A stretch of DNA of 64,000 nucleotides, taken from Verrucomicrobiota bacterium. Its GTDB lineage: Bacteria; Verrucomicrobiota; Verrucomicrobiia; Opitutales; Coraliomargaritaceae. Position 1 is the stretch's first letter. The number at the start of each line of letters is the position of its first letter. The stretch is from assembly GCA_009908325.1 (NCBI GenBank), contig JAAAPI010000275.1, forward strand, positions 32,388-96,387. The letters are read 5' to 3'. The notes under the pieces were generated by a model, which saw only the letters and a list, made by a program, of their open reading frames with translations, did no database searches and was not told the DNA's origin. The position numbers and the translations under genes are program-made. Below are positions 16,403 to 24,595 of this stretch, piece after piece.

Positions 16403-18973
16403 TTACCACTCGTAGGAGACAAGGAATTGATAGTTGGTGTCTGGACGAGCTACAGCAGATCCGTTCGCATAAAGAGAATTGTTAAAGTCCCAGTTCTCCT
16501 CATCCGTGATGTTGAAGGCTGAAATTTCAAAACGCCAGTTTTCGTATTCATAAAAGATTTTGGCGTCGATCTCATGCTGAATATCAACACGAGCCGTGTC
16601 AGCAGTTACCGTGAAATCAGATGCTCCTGAGGCATCCGCCGGATTTCTGACAACTGCCTCATAGCCTTCGTAGCCTGAGTTCATTTCTCCCCAAACGACG
16701 ATGTTCGCTTGGACGCCAAACCCATTATCGAACTTGTATTGAACGAGTCCGTTGAGCAGATGCTCGGGAACACCGGCGTTTTCAAACGTTTGCTCGCTGG
16801 CAAGACCACCGCTAATAAAACTCGGCGAAATGAAATAGTTATTCGTCTGTCCCGCTTCAGATGCGGTGTAAACCGAGGCCATTGGAGTCGAACCCGCTGG
16901 AAACGTTTTTTCCGAATCCAACCATGAGTAACCCAATGTGGCAAAGAAATTGCGGTTTGGTTGGTAGTTTATTTCGAGTTCAAGCCCCAACGTATCGACC
17001 GTTGTCACTTGGCCGGTTTGGTCACGTTCATCATACTTTTGCTTAAACAGGGCAGTCCCCACGTAAACTTTATCATCCAAAAAGGAGCCATTCAAACCGA
17101 TTTCGAAAAGCTCAGTTGTTGAGGGTTCGATAAGGGATTCATAATCAACCGCACCCCCGTTGGCTGCAAGGTAGTTCTCACCTAGATTAACCGTCCCATA
17201 AACCGAGATATTCGGCATGGGCTTGAAAATTACGGATGCGTTCGCGTTATACAGCGCCGCGCTCTCATCCCGCTTGAAATAGTCGCTGAGCCGAGCCCCC
17301 GTTGAATCTACAATCTCTCTGGGAATCTGTTGATCGTGATCAACGTAATCAATAGTAACGCCGGTAAGGAACGACAACTTTTCAGTGAGCTCAAAATCCG
17401 CCTGAATAAATGGGGCAATAATCGTTGTCTGTGTGTCGAGGCCACTGTCTTCGTCACCGTCTCCACCAACATACCATTGATTCAGTGTGCCGCGGCTTGG
17501 TTCATCGCTCACATAGTTTTGGCCGGCGAACGCGGCATCCGGAACCCTGAAGTTATTGTTAGCGTCCCCTCTCGACAGATCGAAGAAGTTGACCGGCTCG
17601 TTGAGGAAATTGTTCACAGCCCAGATATCCTGATACTTCAACCGCACCCCATAATTCAGCGTGATTTTTTCCATCCCTTTTACGTCTTCAAATTCTTGAA
17701 TTGCCTGAAGCCGATTATCGATCGACCAGTTATCACGTTGGAGCTCAGAGTAATGGTAGGAGCTGAACGTTTGACGGTCTTTATAATGAAAATAGGTATT
17801 GTTCGTGATCTTGAGTGTGTCTGAAACCGTAAATTCCTGAATCGCTTGCGCCCAAAAAACGTCAGCGTTGGAATCGTCGCCCGGTGCGCTTAGCTTCCAG
17901 GATCGATCAACCGGCACGGTTTTATTTGGATCAATCGGTGTTATCGTATTCAAACCTGCAATCGCGATCGGCCCAAATGGCAGGAAGGCCAACTCGCCAG
18001 TATTGACTGCCCAACTAGCTGGCGTGGGGTCACCGGTTCGTGGTGGCAAGTTTCCCAGGGCCGCGTCCGAAAACTGACCATTTCCCAATTGCGCGATGTG
18101 TTGGAAGTATTGGGCGTCGGTCTGGTCATTCGGCAAATAACGCCCATTATCAATAAGATCCTGGGTAACCCGATTGATACCCCAGTTCTCGGTGTAATTC
18201 CCGTTGTAGTATTCAGCCATTACATCCAAACGATATTTGTCGTTTGGCTTCCACGCGACGGTGAAGTAGGCGGACTGGCTTTTTTGGTAATATTTGTCCC
18301 AGAAGCCGTCCCATTCCTTAGCTTCAACGGAAGCACGTACGGCTACTGTCTCACTTACCGGAATGTTCACATCCAAGTTAAATGTGTGCTGGTCGTAGCT
18401 TGCGATACTGTAGCTAACTTTCCCGCTATTTTGGAAATTTGCGCGCTTCGTTACCAGGTCGACATAGCCACCCACGTAGTTGGAAGTCCCGAAAACCGCA
18501 CCGGCCGGTCCTTTCACAATGTTAACCGATTCAACCGAGTTAAAATTAATGGGAACACCATTACCGTTCACAGACATTCCCCGGCGCACCCCGTTGATAA
18601 AGAGATCGGCTTCCTGACCCCGGAGATTGGGAGTGGTCGGCGCGCCGAAGTTCGTTTTCGTGTATGAAGACGAGGTCAATTTGGAGAAGTCGCGGACATC
18701 CTTAATGCTGATCGCGTCCAACTGCTCACGTGAAACGATATTCACATTTCGCGGCGTATCCAAAATCGAACGGTCGCTCCCATAAACCGAGGAAATCGGA
18801 CGTGAGGTCGCAAGGATGTTTTCTTCAATCGGCACATCGTCGGCACCGACTTCTTCGAGCATGACGACATCCTCTTCGACGAGGAGATCATCAGTGTCTT
18901 GGGCACCCAGGTGCCCCCATCCAGAGACAAGCCCTGCCGCGAGGGCGTATTTCCATATAGCATTGTTTTTCAT
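16403..18973 (-). CDS. TonB-dependent outer-membrane receptor
   Basis: This 856-residue protein starts at MKNNAIWKYALAAGLVSGWG, a signal peptide ending near LGAQ; the frame extends upstream but lacks signal features. The plug domain is clear (SILDTPRNVNIVSREQLDAI, FGAPTTPNLRGQEADLFING, SVNIVKGPAGAVFGTSNYVG), and the remainder is a long beta barrel ending in the typical aromatic residue (YQFLVSYEW). An acidic stretch before the plug may hold the TonB box. The ligand is unknown; siderophore-type similarity is common in such proteins, but the gene sits among purine genes and the TonB operon is close by. A terminator follows at 16349-16376. Confidence 0.93.
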   Translation of the reverse strand: MKNNAIWKYALAAGLVSGWGHLGAQDTDDLLVEEDVVMLEEVGADDVPIEENILATSRPISSVYGSDRSILDTPRNVNIVSREQLDAISIKDVRDFSKLTSSSYTKTNFGAPTTPNLRGQEADLFINGVRRGMSVNGNGVPINFNSVESVNIVKGPAGAVFGTSNYVGGYVDLVTKRANFQNSGKVSYSIASYDQHTFNLDVNIPVSETVAVRASVEAKEWDGFWDKYYQKSQSAYFTVAWKPNDKYRLDVMAEYYNGNYTENWGINRVTQDLIDNGRYLPNDQTDAQYFQHIAQLGNGQFSDAALGNLPPRTGDPTPASWAVNTGELAFLPFGPIAIAGLNTITPIDPNKTVPVDRSWKLSAPGDDSNADVFWAQAIQEFTVSDTLKITNNTYFHYKDRQTFSSYHYSELQRDNWSIDNRLQAIQEFEDVKGMEKITLNYGVRLKYQDIWAVNNFLNEPVNFFDLSRGDANNNFRVPDAAFAGQNYVSDEPSRGTLNQWYVGGDGDEDSGLDTQTTIIAPFIQADFELTEKLSFLTGVTIDYVDHDQQIPREIVDSTGARLSDYFKRDESAALYNANASVIFKPMPNISVYGTVNLGENYLAANGGAVDYESLIEPSTTELFEIGLNGSFLDDKVYVGTALFKQKYDERDQTGQVTTVDTLGLELEINYQPNRNFFATLGYSWLDSEKTFPAGSTPMASVYTASEAGQTNNYFISPSFISGGLASEQTFENAGVPEHLLNGLVQYKFDNGFGVQANIVVWGEMNSGYEGYEAVVRNPADASGASDFTVTADTARVDIQHEIDAKIFYEYENWRFEISAFNITDEENWDFNNSLYANGSAVARPDTNYQFLVSYEW

Positions 18974-19354
18974 GAGTTGTTTGGGTTTGTTGTTGTTTTT
19001 TAGACTGTAGTCGGCTCGCGCCTGCGTGTCGTGACCCAATCAGCATACCATGTGCCAGCAGCGACGATGCTTGTATTTATTTGTTAAATTTGGGAATAAT
19101 TTCCGATTCCGTCCGTCGTTCACTGCAATTTTGAGGGAACGATAGCCGGTATATCAGGTGTTAAAGAGTCTCCACTCCGCTACACCCGCCCCTGCCCGCT
19201 CAATTCACCGAAAGGAACCCGTTGAGATGGGGACATTCTGAGATCACTCGCCTGCTTTGTTCACTCGTTGGCGCGCGCCAACGAGTGATTGAAAGCGCCA
19301 CGCAGCGCGAAAATGCTTTATCCGAGCGCCATTCGGATAAGCACCCGCCTATTT
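18974..19354. other. 381-base gap upstream of the receptor, with a perfect 28-base palindrome
   Basis: No gene is visible between the receptor start and the P450 stop. The receptor's leader is AC-rich and lacks a ribosome site (AACAACAAACCCAAACAACTC just before the ATG). The stretch must hold the receptor promoter; I see no certain -35/-10. The notable element is the palindrome at 19261-19288, listed separately. Confidence 0.5.
19261..19288. promoter_or_regulatory. Perfect 28-base palindrome (possible operator or terminator)
   Basis: The half-site TCACTCGTTGGCGC is followed directly by its exact reverse complement, with no loop. It lies 67 bases past the P450 stop and about 290 bases before the receptor start. 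Without a spacer it is a better dimer-protein binding site than an RNA hairpin, though read from the minus strand it could also stop P450 transcription. Function is not known. Confidence 0.5.
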
Positions 19355-20722
19355 TCAAACCCGCTTGGTAAACCGCACCATAAGCGGCTCCTCGGCGGGG
19401 GCGACGACGGCATCATACTTCTCCTTGAGCGACGGCTGGGTCAAAAACTCCATGTCGTAGTATTTCAGGATATTTGCGGTGAAGAGCGGCGGCTGGATTC
19501 TTGCCAAGGGAGCACCAAGACATTTGTGGCGCCCGCCGCTAAAAGTGCCGTGTACGTCCTTGGGCGGTAGTTCCGGGTTTTCGATGAAGCGGGCCGGACG
19601 GAATACATCGGGATCTTCGTAGATTTCCTCCATAAAATGGGCGAGTGTGTGCAGGTGCAGAACATCCGCGCCCTTTGGAAAGCGGAAGCCGCCGAAATCA
19701 AAAGCCTCGGCAGTGACCCGATTGAAAACAGGCACGCCGGGATGCAGGCGCTCGATTTCCAGTGTGGTGGCCCGCAGCTTGGGATATGGATCAATCGAAT
19801 CAAATTTGTAAGGGTCCCAGTCGGTCAACTCAGTGCGCAACTCCTCCAACCACACGGTATCGGTAAAACTGTGGATCAATGACCAGGCAATAATCATGGA
19901 AGATGTGGTCGAGCCAGCCATAAATAGTTGCGAAAGGTCATGGATCAGCTCGGTGCGGCTGATATTCGGGTGGTCTTTTTCCTGCGCGGAAACGACTGCC
20001 GAAAGAATATCTTCCTTCTCCGGATCGCCGCTCTGCGCACGTTCGTCCAGAATAGAACCGAGGTATTTAAAGATCTTATGCCGCTTCCAGAGCTTCGGTG
20101 GGTATTGATACCAAAGCCAGCGTTTCCAGCCCATGTTGGACGCTTTGAGCATTTCGCGGTTACTTAACGCCATGGTTCGATCCATCCCTTCGGGCAGGTC
20201 TTTTTGCACGAGCACCCGAGCCATCATGGCAATGATCACACGCATGCAGAAGAGGCGGAGATCGACAACCCCATCGGGCAGGCGGTCAACCTCGCGGAAG
20301 ATTGCTTCGCTCATACGGTCGGTGTGCCCCATGAGCACGCTGGGGCGGAAGCCCTGCATCATGCGGCGCCGCTTCTGCAAATACGGCTTACCGACGAGCT
20401 GGTTCAAATACCGATCCGTGAACTGCTCGCGGAAATGGCGATTCGTCGAGTAGTAGTCCCAAATATCGTGATTCGTCCAAACGAAGTGATTGGCCTCGAC
20501 GCCAGCCATGGCGTATTGTTCGCGCTCCGCGAATTTGACCCGAAAGAGCGCACCGTGTTTACGGTGACCTTCAAGGAAGACGTGCGTGGGGTCTTTCGCA
20601 AAGGCCGCGTCGCTGGCACCGCCCGGGGATCCATCGGGCGAAAAAAAAGGTAGTTCTGATGCGGGCCTGACGGGGGGTTCGACCGTCTCTGCATCCGTGG
20701 GGGTTACTTTATCCGTTTGCAT
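19355..20722 (-). CDS. Cytochrome P450
   Basis: The 455-residue protein is a haem monooxygenase: haem-ligand motif FSGGRHKCLG with Cys401, the ExxR pair Glu322-Arg325, and the I-helix oxygen motif AGSTT at 269-273. No N-terminal membrane anchor is seen, so it is soluble. The start is the ATG at 20722, one base after the stop codon of the adenosine-deaminase-family gene, so the two are translationally coupled; the frame runs further upstream only inside that gene. Its electron donors are not encoded nearby. The coupling suggests it oxidises a purine derivative, for example an N-alkyl side chain, which is inference. Confidence 0.92.
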   Translation of the reverse strand: MQTDKVTPTDAETVEPPVRPASELPFFSPDGSPGGASDAAFAKDPTHVFLEGHRKHGALFRVKFAEREQYAMAGVEANHFVWTNHDIWDYYSTNRHFREQFTDRYLNQLVGKPYLQKRRRMMQGFRPSVLMGHTDRMSEAIFREVDRLPDGVVDLRLFCMRVIIAMMARVLVQKDLPEGMDRTMALSNREMLKASNMGWKRWLWYQYPPKLWKRHKIFKYLGSILDERAQSGDPEKEDILSAVVSAQEKDHPNISRTELIHDLSQLFMAGSTTSSMIIAWSLIHSFTDTVWLEELRTELTDWDPYKFDSIDPYPKLRATTLEIERLHPGVPVFNRVTAEAFDFGGFRFPKGADVLHLHTLAHFMEEIYEDPDVFRPARFIENPELPPKDVHGTFSGGRHKCLGAPLARIQPPLFTANILKYYDMEFLTQPSLKEKYDAVVAPAEEPLMVRFTKRV

Positions 20723-20723
20723 A

Positions 20724-21737
20724 TTATAAAACCTTCGCCGCGCTCGCGTCGAATTCGTCGAGCATCGTCCGGCGCTGTTCGTCTGTGACCAGCGCATGTT
20801 CAAAACCGTTTCGGGCCAGTTGCACCAGGGTCTTCAAGTCGTAGCCCGCCTCACTTCCCAAGACGACGAATTCGTCGGCGACCGTATTGCCAAAAATAAA
20901 GGGGTCGTCGGTATTCAGAGTGCAGATAACCCCGGCTTCGATCAATTTTCGCAGGGGGTGTGTCCCGTAGGAAGCGACCGTCTTGAGCTTGAAGTTGCTG
21001 ATGGGGCAAACATCAAGGACCATTTTATGAGCGACCAAAAGTTCGAGGACATCCGGATCTTCGACCGCACGAAAGCCGTGTTCAATCCGGCTGACACCGA
21101 GTTTTTCGACGGCCTCACGGACGTGCCAGGCCGCGCCAAGTTCCCCGGCATGCGCCTTGGTAAATTTTCCGGCCGCCCGCGCGGCGGGCCAGTAGTCGAG
21201 CATCCAGTCGGCCACAGGATAGCGCTCGGGACCATGCAAATCGATCCCGTCCAGATTTTTGAGATGCAGCATGTCTGTGAGCGGCTTTTCCGTCTCTGGA
21301 ATCCACCCGTCATGATGGAGGCCAATAAATAACCGCACTTCCAGACCGGGCGGCACGACCGAGCGAATGGCATCAACGATTTCCCCAATGGGTAACTGCT
21401 TCATCTGACAGACGATACCGGCAAAACTGCACTCCAGGTAGCGGACACCTTCGTCCAACTTACGCTGGAAGAGAGATTTAGCCGAGCGTGCATAGCGCTC
21501 GGGTGAGTTATACCAGCTGTCGGCATAACCCAGGATAAAATCTTCAAACGCCTTAAAGGTTTCGTATCGGTAGTCCGTTGCCCAGCCCGGAGGCGTCCAT
21601 TCGGCAGGCACATCCACCACCTCCCGATACTCGTCAAGCGCAATGGCACCCTCGATATGCAGGTGCATCTCGGTCTTCGGGAGCGTGCTGAAAATTCGCT
21701 TGAGTTGAACAGGATCACCCGATCCCTCAATAGTCAT
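20724..21737 (-). CDS. Adenosine/adenine deaminase family protein (Add type)
   Basis: The protein belongs to the Add family of metal-dependent aminopurine deaminases. Motifs seen are LPKTEMHLHIEG with His25 and His27 counted from the chosen start, KAHAGE, SRIEHGFRAVEDPDV, DVCPISNFKLK and LNTDDPFIF, covering all zinc ligands and catalytic residues. Whether the substrate is adenosine, adenine or a modified form cannot be decided. ATG codons at 21737 and 21752 are both possible; an upstream one at 21845 would overlap the previous gene. It is coupled to the P450 downstream (one-base gap) and follows the reductase gene, forming a three-gene minus-strand operon. Confidence 0.88.
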   Translation of the reverse strand: MTIEGSGDPVQLKRIFSTLPKTEMHLHIEGAIALDEYREVVDVPAEWTPPGWATDYRYETFKAFEDFILGYADSWYNSPERYARSAKSLFQRKLDEGVRYLECSFAGIVCQMKQLPIGEIVDAIRSVVPPGLEVRLFIGLHHDGWIPETEKPLTDMLHLKNLDGIDLHGPERYPVADWMLDYWPAARAAGKFTKAHAGELGAAWHVREAVEKLGVSRIEHGFRAVEDPDVLELLVAHKMVLDVCPISNFKLKTVASYGTHPLRKLIEAGVICTLNTDDPFIFGNTVADEFVVLGSEAGYDLKTLVQLARNGFEHALVTDEQRRTMLDEFDASAAKVL

Positions 21738-21804
21738 CTTGCTCGGGTTCATCAAACCGCGTTCAGCAACGGTTGTGCCATTTTTCAAACGGGAAGCTTT
21801 TTGA

Positions 21805-22686
21805 TCATTGTTTAAAGTAGGCTTCACAGAGCGCTTGCGTGCCACAATCCCCGAAACCCTCGTCTGCCAGTCTGTCGTAAAGTTTCGTGGCCGACTCCAG
21901 GGCGGGCATCTTTAGATCCATGGCCTTCGCGGTCTCCAATGCGATGCCAAGATCTTTAATGTAGTGCTTGATATAGAACCCCGGATCGTAGTCTCCCTGT
22001 AGTATGCGGGGTGCCAGATTATCCAAGGACCAACTACCCGCCGCCCCCTTCGTGATGCTTTGCAAAACCGTTTCGGGATCCAGGCCGGACGAATGGGCGT
22101 AGGCCAGCGCCTCGCACATCCCGAGCATACTGCCGGCAATGGCGATCTGATTGCACATTTTCGTGTGTTGGCCACTGCCCGCCGCACCTTGGTAGACCAC
22201 ATTGGCCCCCATTAATGCAAAATGCCCGTGAAGTGATTCGAAGGTGTCCCGGTTCCCGCCGACCATAATCGAAAGCGTTCCATTGCGCGCACCGACATCG
22301 CCACCGGATACGGGCGCATCCAGCACCTCGACACCCTTTGACTTGCCGGCCTCTGCGATCTTCATGGCGAGATCAGGACGCGATGTTGTCATATCCACCA
22401 ATATCGAACCCGGCTTGGCGGATGCAATCAAACCCGATTCAGATAAAAAAATCGCCTCAACATCCGGGGGGAAACCGACAATGGTAAAGGTCACATCACA
22501 ACCCGCCGCCACATCGCCGGGCGTCGCCTCCCAGACCGCACCGGCATCCAGCAATTTCGCTGCTTTTGCCTTTGTCCGGTTGTGGACGTGCAGCTCATAG
22601 CCAGCCCCCTGCAAGTGACCTGCCATCGAAGCCCCCATCACACCAGTTCCAATAAAGCCAATTTTCGTCGGTGATGGTTCAATCAT
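21805..22686 (-). CDS. Beta-hydroxyacid dehydrogenase (tartronate semialdehyde/3-hydroxyisobutyrate reductase family)
   Basis: The 293-residue protein has the N-terminal NAD(P)-binding Rossmann motif IGFIGTGVMGASMA, the family substrate motif DAPVSGGDVGARNGTLSIMV, and the catalytic lysine in GSGQHTKMCNQ. GarR/GlxR enzymes reduce tartronate semialdehyde to glycerate, the last step of glyoxylate use after allantoin breakdown, which would fit a purine locus; but the family also contains several other reductases and no glyoxylate carboligase is visible here. The ATG at 22686 places the Rossmann motif seven residues in, as usual. First gene of the operon with the Add-type deaminase and P450. Confidence 0.85.
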   Translation of the reverse strand: MIEPSPTKIGFIGTGVMGASMAGHLQGAGYELHVHNRTKAKAAKLLDAGAVWEATPGDVAAGCDVTFTIVGFPPDVEAIFLSESGLIASAKPGSILVDMTTSRPDLAMKIAEAGKSKGVEVLDAPVSGGDVGARNGTLSIMVGGNRDTFESLHGHFALMGANVVYQGAAGSGQHTKMCNQIAIAGSMLGMCEALAYAHSSGLDPETVLQSITKGAAGSWSLDNLAPRILQGDYDPGFYIKHYIKDLGIALETAKAMDLKMPALESATKLYDRLADEGFGDCGTQALCEAYFKQ

Positions 22687-22918
22687 GCCCCTACCCGAAT
22701 GTAGGAACTTCCCGAAGTCAACGGTGGGAACCATTCCATCTCAGTCGAAACAGAAAAATGCCGAGAAGATATAAAAACTAAGCGCTTTCTGGCATGAATT
22801 AAGCTTAGTAAGCTCAATGTCTTCAAAAGCACCAGTCATGCCCTTCTGTCTCCTTCTCGGGAATGTTGGGTGCTGCCTGGGTCGACGTCGTTGATTTCAA
22901 CAGCTTTCCCGCCCCCCT
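22687..22918. promoter_or_regulatory. Divergent promoter region between the reductase operon and the first ABC operon
   Basis: These 232 bases lie between two divergent operons. An AT-rich core (22770-22830) includes the small palindrome AGCTTAGTAAGCT (around 22802-22814), a candidate operator. On the minus strand TTTTTATATC near 22770-22780 could serve as a -10 region. The assignment of exact promoter boxes is not secure. Confidence 0.45.
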
Positions 22919-23710
22919 ATGGTCTCAAAAGATCCACACTCTGGCGGAGCTGTATCCGTCGCTAATCTGTGCAAAACCTTCGGCACATCCGTCGAAGCTT
23001 TGCGCGCTATTAATTTGAACATTGAGGAAGGCGAATTCGTGGCCTTCATCGGTCCATCCGGTTGCGGCAAGACCACGCTTCTGCGCATTTTGGCTGGCTT
23101 GGAGCGGGCCAGCAGCGGATCGGCCAAAATACTGGCCGACTGGCCTGAGGAAGCCTGCCGCAAAGCACAAATCGGCGTCGCGTTTCAACGGCCCGCACTC
23201 GTCGAATCGAGGACCGCCCGCGACAACGTAGACCTCACCCTGGAGATAACCAGGGCGACTCCCAACCAATCCGTCAAAGAGCTCCTCGAAAAATTTGGCC
23301 TCGGCGAGTTCATGGACCACTACCCGCACGAGCTCTCTGGCGGCATGCAGCAGCGTGTCAACATCGCCTGCGCCCTCGTGCACGACCCGAAGGTCCTGCT
23401 CCTCGATGAACCTTTCGGTGCGCTCGACGAACTGACCCGCGAAAAACTCGGCGAATGGCTCAGCCGCCTCCTCAAGGAGGAAAAACGTACCGGGATCCTC
23501 ATCACGCACAGCGTGGATGAGGCCGTCCATTTGTCCGACCGCGTTGTCGTGCTCTCGGCTGGACCGGGACGGGTCCACCGGGTCATCGATATCCCGATAC
23601 CTCAGCCCCGCTCCCGTTCACTGCGGGGCGATGAAAGCTTTCTCAAACTGGTCGCCGAAGTCCGCCGGGAACTCTATGCCGCCACGGAAAAGGGAGGGGC
23701 AGCATCATGA
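22919..23710 (+). CDS. ABC transporter ATPase (SsuB/TauB/ThiZ type)
   Basis: This 263-residue ATPase powers import with the permease that overlaps its 3' end by 4 bases (ATGA). Walker A is GPSGCGKTT, the Q-loop is AFQRPALVESRTARDNV, the signature is LSGGMQQRVNIACAL, Walker B LLLDEPFGALDE, and the H-loop ITHSVDEAVHLSDRV. The sequence class is the one that serves nitrate, sulfonate, taurine and pyrimidine precursor importers with NMT1-type binding proteins. The matching binding protein is probably encoded at 25600-27003 in the same operon. Confidence 0.93.
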   Translation: MVSKDPHSGGAVSVANLCKTFGTSVEALRAINLNIEEGEFVAFIGPSGCGKTTLLRILAGLERASSGSAKILADWPEEACRKAQIGVAFQRPALVESRTARDNVDLTLEITRATPNQSVKELLEKFGLGEFMDHYPHELSGGMQQRVNIACALVHDPKVLLLDEPFGALDELTREKLGEWLSRLLKEEKRTGILITHSVDEAVHLSDRVVVLSAGPGRVHRVIDIPIPQPRSRSLRGDESFLKLVAEVRRELYAATEKGGAAS

Positions 23711-24450
23711 AAGAAGCCTTTACCTACCTGCTCGTTTTTATCTCGTTGCCGATTGTTTTACTCCTGCTTCGGGCGGTCAGCGACCTCCCGACCTCGATCC
23801 TACCCCCGCCTGAGATGGTGGCCAAGTTGCTCTGGGAAGAGCGCAGCTCCCTCATCGGCCACACCCTCGAAACCATGAAAATCGCGTTGCTCGGCTACGC
23901 GCTGGCCAACGCGATCACGCTTTCCCTCTCGATTTCCTTTCTCTACGTAAAGCGGCTGGAAGACTTCGTCACACCATGGACGGTGGTCATCAAAAATATC
24001 CCCTACGTCACGCTGGCGGGTATTCTCATTGTTACGATGGGCGACACGATGCTGCCCAAGTTGATCATTGTGGTGCTTGTTACGTTCTTCCCCCTCCTCG
24101 CCAATCTTAAGAAGGGGCTCAAAGCGACCGACCCGGTCCTGATCGACCGCATGCAAACCCTCAACGCCAGCCGCTGGCAGGTCTTCCGCAAGGTCCGCTG
24201 GCCCACCGCCCTGCCCTACTACATGGCGGCCCACGAGATCGCCTTCACCTCCAGCATCGTCGGCGCGATCGTCGCGGAGTGGTTTTTTTCCAGCAAGGGC
24301 CTCGGCTTTCTCATCGTGCAAGCCACCACCGAGTATCGAGCCGACCGCCTCTACGCCGTCACCTTTATCGCCAGCATGCTCTCCGTTTTCGCCTACATCG
24401 GCATCCGCATCGCCGACCGCAAACTCTTCAAATGGAAACAAAGAAGCTAA
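23707..24450 (+). CDS. ABC transporter permease (SsuC/TauC/ThiX type)
   Basis: The 247-residue inner-membrane protein has about six hydrophobic spans and the EAA-loop that contacts the ATPase (LNASRWQVFRKVRWPTALPY, about 155-175). It belongs to BPD_transp_1 permeases of NMT1-type importers. It overlaps the ATPase by 4 bases. The gene ends with a G-poor spacer before the DUF1152 gene. Substrate is not determined by this sequence; neighbours suggest an N-heterocycle. Confidence 0.92.
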   Translation: MKEAFTYLLVFISLPIVLLLLRAVSDLPTSILPPPEMVAKLLWEERSSLIGHTLETMKIALLGYALANAITLSLSISFLYVKRLEDFVTPWTVVIKNIPYVTLAGILIVTMGDTMLPKLIIVVLVTFFPLLANLKKGLKATDPVLIDRMQTLNASRWQVFRKVRWPTALPYYMAAHEIAFTSSIVGAIVAEWFFSSKGLGFLIVQATTEYRADRLYAVTFIASMLSVFAYIGIRIADRKLFKWKQRS

Positions 24451-24595
24451 CAAATTCCATCCCTCAAAAAAACGCCACCACTCCACCTCCAACTCACCCC
24501 CCAACTCAACCACTCCACTACTCAACCCACTCAACCCCTCAACCCCTCAACCCCTCAACCACTCACCCCCCACTCCTCCACCCAAATAACACCTT
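24451..24595 (+). repeat. G-free C-rich spacer with CTCAACCCC tandem repeats
   Basis: The 145-base gap between the permease and the DUF1152 gene has hardly any G on the plus strand after 24470. Around 24520-24565 the unit CTCAACCCC is repeated in tandem three times, flanked by ACTCAACCC variants. The DUF1152 ATG follows with no ribosome site. It resembles the leader of adenine deaminase (13568-13691). Confidence 0.6.

Noticed and set aside
19230..19260. Possible TPP riboswitch because of CTGAGA near the palindrome and the ThiY-like proteins
   Set aside because: The remaining conserved elements of the THI-box (ACCC and GGATAATGCCAGCG-like parts) are absent here and near all five binding-protein genes.
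24520..24565. CRISPR-like repeats in the CTCAACCCC tract
   Set aside because: Units are 9 bases in direct tandem without spacers, so this is a microsatellite-type tract.
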